Assembly (NCBI GenBank): GCA_020746875.1
Contig: JAGTJL010000001.1
Coordinates: forward strand, 3,906,001-3,970,000
Length of the DNA: 64,000 nt
Source: Rhexocercosporidium sp. MPI-PUGE-AT-0058
Taxonomy: Eukaryota > Ascomycota > Leotiomycetes > Helotiales
Direction of reading: 5' to 3'
The notes under the pieces were generated by a model. The model saw only the letters and a list, made by a program, of their open reading frames with translations. It did not search any database and was not told the origin of the DNA. Below, one piece after another: positions 58,318-64,000 of this stretch. The position numbers and the translations under genes were made by a program. The first letter of the stretch is position 1, and each line of letters starts with the position of its first letter.

Positions 58318-60438
58318 TCACCACCCCATACCCGGATATGGATACGAAATCCCTTCAAAACTCGCTGGGTCAGGACCCGGGGGGTCAGGGTATTCGTCCT
58401 GCTGTTCGCCAACACCCAAAATACCTGGACCCTGAAGGGAATCATCAAATCCATGATACAGAGACCAAAACTTCGGTCTATGAGCATCAGTAAACCAAAT
58501 CATCTCTTCCATCTGCATCTCCAAATCATGCCACATGAGATATCCCAATGCAACGCCCTCTCGAGCAACTTCAGCAGCGAACCAGGCTCGATCTGCGCCT
58601 TCGCTCTCCATACCTCCCATAGCGAGACACCAAAGTCTAAGCATAGCTAGCTCTCCCCAGTCATTGGTGCTGCTTGCTAGATAGAACTTCAGCTTCTGGG
58701 TGTGCAATTTCGCTGCGACGCCGTTGATTCCGAAGAGCCGTCTGATTTCTGCGGTGTATAACAGGCAGGCTATGCGCACGGCTTGGAGAATATTCATATC
58801 CGGCTCATCAGCTACGATAGCGTTTCCAGACATGCTCAGAAATAGGTATATCAATGGAAAGAGGTAGGCCGTTGCGAAATCTCCATCGTTGAAGATTTTA
58901 CGTTCTAAGTCCTGTGCTTCGTATTGGAGGTGGTAGTTGAATCTTTGGAGGTGGCTCATTAGGTCGAGGAGATCGATGTGATTGGGGAATTGGGATAGCC
59001 AGACTGCGAAGATTTGGTCTTGGTGTGGAGATATGGCTGAGCAGAGTCGGAGGGTCTCGAATCCGGGAATGAATGGGGGTAGAGGAAATCTAGGGATGAC
59101 ATCTTCCACAGAAGATCCTGTGATATCGGACCTGTAAACAATTCAGCATCATTTTGAGGTTACGGAAATCAAAGTCCAACATCTCCAGCCACTCGGGATA
59201 GTTACTCCTCATGCGCATACCTGCGAGAGGCAGACGATAAGGATGAATTCAACACTTACCACCCTAATAAAGATCTGATAAGCTTATTCGAATCTAGAGT
59301 GTGGATGCCACCTCGAAGTCGGACAACTTGTTCAAGACCATTCATATGCAATTTCCACGCCTCATGATTTCCGGTGTGGCACTGTTACTTTATATTAGTC
59401 GTCATCCGAATTAGTGTTCGATGCAGTGGGGCAAACTTACATGATAACAAGTCAATCCCACAACAGCGCCAATAAATGCATCTGATGTTGCAACTGCGGG
59501 ATCTGACATGCCGTCTCTCACCATTTTGACAGCAATGGCATGATGCCTGATCGATTCATAGTTATCGGAAGGGGTGCATGTTGGCCGACGACACCTGATA
59601 TTCAACAAGGCGTTGGAAAGCATCTGATGAAATGCAGCCGGGCCGAGCATTCCAATAGGAAGACATGCGTCTCGCCATGGTCCTATGTTATGGTAACGGT
59701 CATCAAATGCTACCAAAGGGTATTTAGTTACCTCCCAAAATGGAACGGGAAGTACAACATACCGTCGTCTAGCAGTTTTCGCATTTGTCCTCTCATAGGC
59801 ACTGGATATCGTGCAAATGGATCCCCGCGTCCTGACCCGAGCCTCTCGATACCCGGAGGAGGTTGGCTGAGAGCTCGGGTATCTCGGAAGTTGTGCGAGG
59901 TACCCTGGTGCGGCAGCTGCAGGTAGCTGGGAACCTCATGCTGAAACCCGGAAGGCTGAGAGAACGAAGCAGAGCCGTGCAGATAGAGTGGTGTACTTGG
60001 ACCCGCCTCGCCATGATCGGGCATAGACGGGCCATTGCCTTGAGATTGAAAATTCTGGAAGGTGCCTAGTTGATCTGTAGAAAGCCTGACTGGTAATTTG
60101 GTCTCAGAGCCGCTATCGGTATCTCCAACGTTTTCAGGAAGTTCGAGGCTTATCTGACGGTTACGCCTCTCTTTTCTTCTGGATTTTCCAATATCTCTCA
60201 TAACATGCTTCCGAATCTGAGTAGATGTCTGCTTCGAAAACTTTTCCGGCTTGTTTTGAACAATAAAGACGAGCTCTGGGGCAGGCTGCTTAACTTCCTT
60301 CCCACTGAAAGTAGCCATAAATGTCAGAAAGTCTACCATTACCCATTTCAAGCAAACAGAAGGAGATGCCATCATCAAAAAGAAGAAATAGGTCACTCAC
60401 GAGTTACCAGAAGCACGTTTTGAGGATGCATTGTCCAT
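58318..60438 (-). CDS. Fungal-specific transcription-factor-like protein without zinc cluster
   Basis: Belongs to a fungal family often labelled tachykinin family or fungal-specific transcription factor; role unknown. Exons on the minus strand 60438-60401, 60304-59763, 59709-59441, 59381-59260 and 59131-58318 give 594 aa. The N-terminus reads ELVFIVQNKPEKFSKQTSTQ then IRKHVMRDIGKSRRKERRN, a conserved basic motif of this family, not a Zn2Cys6 cluster. A Ser/Gly/Pro-rich linker follows (about 60-180). The rest is helical and resembles the fungal-specific regulator middle domain: FIGAVVGLTCYH, HMNGLEQVVRLRGGIHTLDS, AVRIACLLYTAEIRRLFG, MLRLWCLAMGGMESEGADRA. All five junctions restore the frame exactly. 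The first exon encodes only 13 residues, so the start depends on that small exon being real. Confidence 0.82.
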
Positions 60439-62843
60439 GACAGAAGAGGAAAAACAGGGCTGAGCCAAGCGAAGACGGGGTGAGAAATGCGCCGTGGGTT
60501 AACGAACAGATGAGTAAAGCTCCTAAGGCTTTTGGCACTGGTGATAATATGTATGAGAAACCACATTGCCGCCACAAACAAACTGGCGTGCCGGTACTGG
60601 GAGACCAACAGCCAGAAAGAGAGTAGTGGCTGGGGGCTGATGACCCTGCAAGAAGTGTAAATGCTGACATGATGCAAAGAGTGTAGGTAATCGAGGCAAA
60701 TCAGGGGTAATGGAGAAGCTGAACGGAGCAAAAGAACCACACGCTCATCACGTCTGAGACGGAGACGCGCGGGTGGCCATGACGGCACGTAGAATAATGG
60801 CCGAGTGTCATAGAAATGCTGTGATGAAGGCTCACTTATGGAGTGAAATGCGGCATTGGGTGGAGGAAGTATCCATCCGCACCGGCGAGCGGAACAGAGC
60901 AGCGGAGGAACGCTTTCAAGAGGTTGATGAATGAAGGCGGAAATGGAAGAAATGGTGATGTGGCCAGCCTGACTGTACATCGTCCGGTACGGTGGCCGGG
61001 AGAGAGCGAACCGAGTCCGCCTTGGTGGAGTTTTGCGGAGTCTCCTCCACCTCTACTTGAACATTTCATGGCAAGAACAACACAAGATGTCAGCCCAATC
61101 ACCTTTCCACTATAGCACGATTTCAAGCGACAGAGTGGTCCAAGACAATTGCCAAGCCAATACCGTGTAGGCTTATTATCACCCTCTATCACATCGAGGT
61201 CTCCACATCCCTCGGCCGCCCCTGAGGATTGATAGGATGGGAGTCGGTGAGACTACTGGGGCAAGACAGCTACAAAATTACAGAACTCTGGGCGATATAA
61301 CGGCAGATACCAACAGAGAAGTGACCATCTATCATTAAGCGGCATGGCGCTGATTACTTTGCTTAGGAATCTAGTGTCTGGTCAGGCTCTGTCGGGGTTA
61401 CACAGAGAGTGAATTGCAGCTATTTGGGGCCAAAATAACACATCTGGGGTCCTATTATCTCAAATACCGAAAGTGGAGATTCATTGGAGCACCAGCCGCA
61501 GAGCGGAACATATCTGACCTAAGATAGCTGACCTTGAAGCGCGGGGTTGAAAGGACGCTGGTACCTATTCCAGTTATGGTAGACTTTCCGAAGCAGCTCT
61601 ACTAGGAGAACCACGGCGAATTGTAATTCAGATCATGATTTTGTGGGATGCAATAGAACTAGAAACGGCCCCCTTTGGCAGCTTGGCATGGTGGGACATT
61701 TATATCTCAAGGCGTGAATGAAGGAACTGGATGGTTGTAGGGCTGGAAGATGTCTTGAATAGGTTAGCATCTCATTTGCATGTAGCTCACTGCAAGCAAC
61801 CGTCCTCTTGGCCTGCATCTCATGGTAAATCCGACATGTCTGTGAGCCAGGATCAGCTGCACAGCATCGGAACCTTCGATTGTTATTGGATCGGCTGAGG
61901 CCGAGGAGTGACCATCCTCGATATCACCTAGCAAATAAGCGACATTGGCACGAACCCATTCGAGCAAGAACTGCTTTGGCAGGTAGGTAGGTAGTTGAGT
62001 AAGGGGGATTCGTCATCTCAAGAGCGAAGATCAGGTGTCCATCGTCGAGCGATGACTGCGGCTGAGGAGAGAAAGGAGAGATGGAACCTTCGTTGGCAAT
62101 ATTCAAAAAATTTCAGTTACTCTCTGGTTCTTTCAGTTCTGATTGCTACTTCATATTTATTCCAATTCCATGTAGCTTGCTCAAGCCAACGTGACGAGAT
62201 GAAGGGAAATCGTCTGCTTTTTGACCATGCTGAGTAGCAAAGTTAACAGCTCGTCAATTAGGATCCTGTCATTTGGAAGTCTTGAAGAAACCTGAGACGT
62301 AGAGAAGAAGAGACAATTTGGATACAGGGTAAGTCACAAGACCTAGATTTTGTTCGTTACTACCCGTGGACTGCTGTGGTTCAAGAGATGATATTTTTGG
62401 ACACGAGAATGACACGAGGACCGGCTTCCAATGGGTTTCGATGAGATCATTCCAGCCTCCTCTTGTAGCAGAGTAGGCTTCGCTCACATCTGAATGACAT
62501 TTCACAGGGTTGTGTTGCTTCCGACTGCTTCACGTATCACGAGGATGTCATCGCTCACTATCTTACTCCATGACGGCTCGTATATCTTCCTTAGGCATCC
62601 GGACTCTACACGATACTCATTCCGAAACAACTGGAGCCACATAAGCCGCCTCGACAACTAGAACTGGAGTGATTGATCAACTGTGTGGGGCCTGCGTAAA
62701 GAAAGGGAGACCATTGTCCTATTTCGCTTGGTGTTTTAAATCTCTTCACGGACATCTTCATTCACTAAACGAGTTTAGAGGAGGCGAGCAGACGTTCATT
62801 CTCGTGGGCCGAGGAATCTTGATTCCGGTCTTACTCAGCTCCT
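60439..62843. other. 2.4-kb region without recognisable genes
   Basis: Between the 5' end of the transcription-factor-like gene and the 3' end of the SDR gene. The left end should hold the promoter of the former. Open frames such as 60843-61115 (+) and 60393-60980 (-) are shadowed by frames on the other strand and have no domain I recognise. No repeat, tRNA or transposon remnant was identified. Confidence 0.45.
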
Positions 62844-63999
62844 CTACTCGAACTGCTCGTGGCCAAAGTCTCCCTCCAGCCTAACAGAAAGCTTCCCTGA
62901 GATGATTTCTTCCTTTCGAGCAGTCAAATCATCTACCGACCACTACAAGCAAGTTAGTACAACTCTTGCACCATGCCAGCAACACGCCAGAACGAACTGA
63001 AAACTGATTCGAAGGCATGGCCCCAGAATGCGACGGCTCATGAGATGGGACAAAAAAACACTGTAAACTGCACTCACATTTGACTCAATATACCTCCCAT
63101 TCAAAAACGCCGCCTTCTCCGTCGCAAGCCAAACTCCCACCCCACCAACCAGCTCCGGCGTATCCTTTGCATACGGCATGAAATAATCAAGCGTCATATC
63201 CGTCATTACAATCCCAGGATGCAATGCCACGGCCGTAACATTCGGATTCTCGGCCGCGATGAAGGCCTGGAGTTGCATCGAAGCCAACTTACTCAGCGAG
63301 TAGCTCGACATACCAGGGAAGACCATGACAGCTGCAGTAGTACTGAGAGTCACGATCGATCCTTTCCTTTCTTTTCCTAGGAGATGGAGGAAGCCTTGAG
63401 TGAGGAGGAAGACGCCGCGGACGTTCGTTTCCTGGAATCGTGCATTTACTATTAGCACGTCCTAACCTTCAGAAAATCCTCCCTTTGGAAAAACCAACTT
63501 ACGAAGTCATTCCACCATTTGTCAACCTCAGTATCAGCCACAGTCCCACCATTCAAACTCCCAGCGTTGTTAATCAAAACATCCGCATGTCCAAACCTCT
63601 CCTTCACCTTAGCCCAGAGACTAGTCACCGACTCTGCACTGAGCAAGTCAGTCGGCACAGCGAGGACCTCGATATCTTTGTTAATAGCGTGTATCTCATC
63701 GCGGACTTCCTCGAGAGGTGCGAGGGTTCGCGCGACGAGGACGATGGCCTTAGGACTTGCTTTTGCGAAGGATTTGACGAATGCCTGGGAGAGTTAATAG
63801 GCAGCAAAAGGCGGGGTGACAACAGTAAGGAGGAGATGATCGTATTGTGAGGATTTAAGAGGATTGTACGTACGAGTCGACCTAATCCTCTACTCGCGCC
63901 TGTGATCACAATCACTTTCCCTGCCTGGCTGTTTGAGGGCGCGGTGGGATCGATGGCGGGGTAGACGTCTCGGTATACCGTCTTGACGAATTGCTGCTT
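62844..63999 (-). CDS. Short-chain dehydrogenase/reductase, 5' end cut by the window edge
   Basis: Classical SDR oxidoreductase using NAD(P)(H); substrate unknown. Exons on the minus strand 63999-63874 (continuing past the edge), 63784-63503, 63431-63078 and 62942-62844 give 287 visible codons including the stop. The visible part starts KQQFVKTVYRDVYPAIDP, then the cofactor motif VIVITGASRGLGRL, DVLINNAGSLNGG, the catalytic Ser in GSIVTLSTTAA and SYSLSK with the YxxxK pair, then ALHPGIVMTDMT. The C-terminal tail (about 30 residues) comes from a separate last exon after a TACTAAC branch site. The missing N-terminus is probably short, since SDRs usually have the TGxxxGxG motif near residue 10-45. 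Confidence 0.88.
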
Positions 64000-64000
64000 C

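Overview
The window reads as nuclear DNA of a filamentous ascomycete (Pezizomycotina). Genes are spaced, with mostly short (about 45-150 nt) GT-AG introns. They encode typical fungal families: fused glutamate synthase, VTC polyphosphate subunit, Nic96, Abp2-like ARS-binding protein, DUF3425 bZIP, an acuF-like C2H2 protein and a DUF7580 protein. Family make-up suggests Leotiomycetes, but that is only an impression. No rRNA, tRNA, CRISPR, operon or intact transposon was seen. All gene models are read by eye; for nearly every one the exon lengths sum to a whole number of codons.

Layout, left half. GLT1 glutamate synthase (470-7371, +), VTC2/3-type polyphosphate polymerase subunit (8585-11013, +), an unrecognised fungal protein with a splice-ambiguous zone (11590-14285, +), an NAD(P)-dependent ketoreductase (15460-16733, +), a VNX1-like vacuolar cation/H+ exchanger (17700-21396, -) divergent from proteasome ATPase RPT6 (22316-23598, +), and an FGGY carbohydrate kinase (24359-26361, +). 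Next comes a head-to-head pair: a DUF7580 protein (27136-29321, -) and a C2H2 zinc finger-ubiquitin-like-BAG protein (29616-32681, +).

Right half. A rhodanese-PTP tyrosine phosphatase (34325-37010, -), a Zn2Cys6 fragment (39881-40057), a Dal5-type MFS permease (40293-41908, +), nucleoporin NIC96 (42622-46067, +), a 258-bp inverted-repeat element (46662-46919), a bZIP factor (47559-49128, +), an NmrA/isoflavone-reductase-like enzyme (50437-51357, +), a decayed fasciclin gene (53137-53707), an ARS-binding protein 2 homologue (53973-56139, -) divergent from a PMP47/Ant1 peroxisomal carrier (56771-57807, +), a fungal-specific transcription-factor-like protein without zinc cluster (58318-60438, -), and an SDR cut by the right edge (62844-63999, -).

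Most genes are unrelated housekeeping or metabolic functions, so the window is not a biosynthetic cluster. The part that looks like a system is the 27.1-32.7 kb pair. One gene has the architecture of fungal HeLo-like/DUF7580 signalling proteins. Its divergent partner joins an acuF-like C2H2 module to a UBL-BAG Hsp70-cochaperone module, with 294 bp between the two start codons. A role in recognition or proteostasis is inference.
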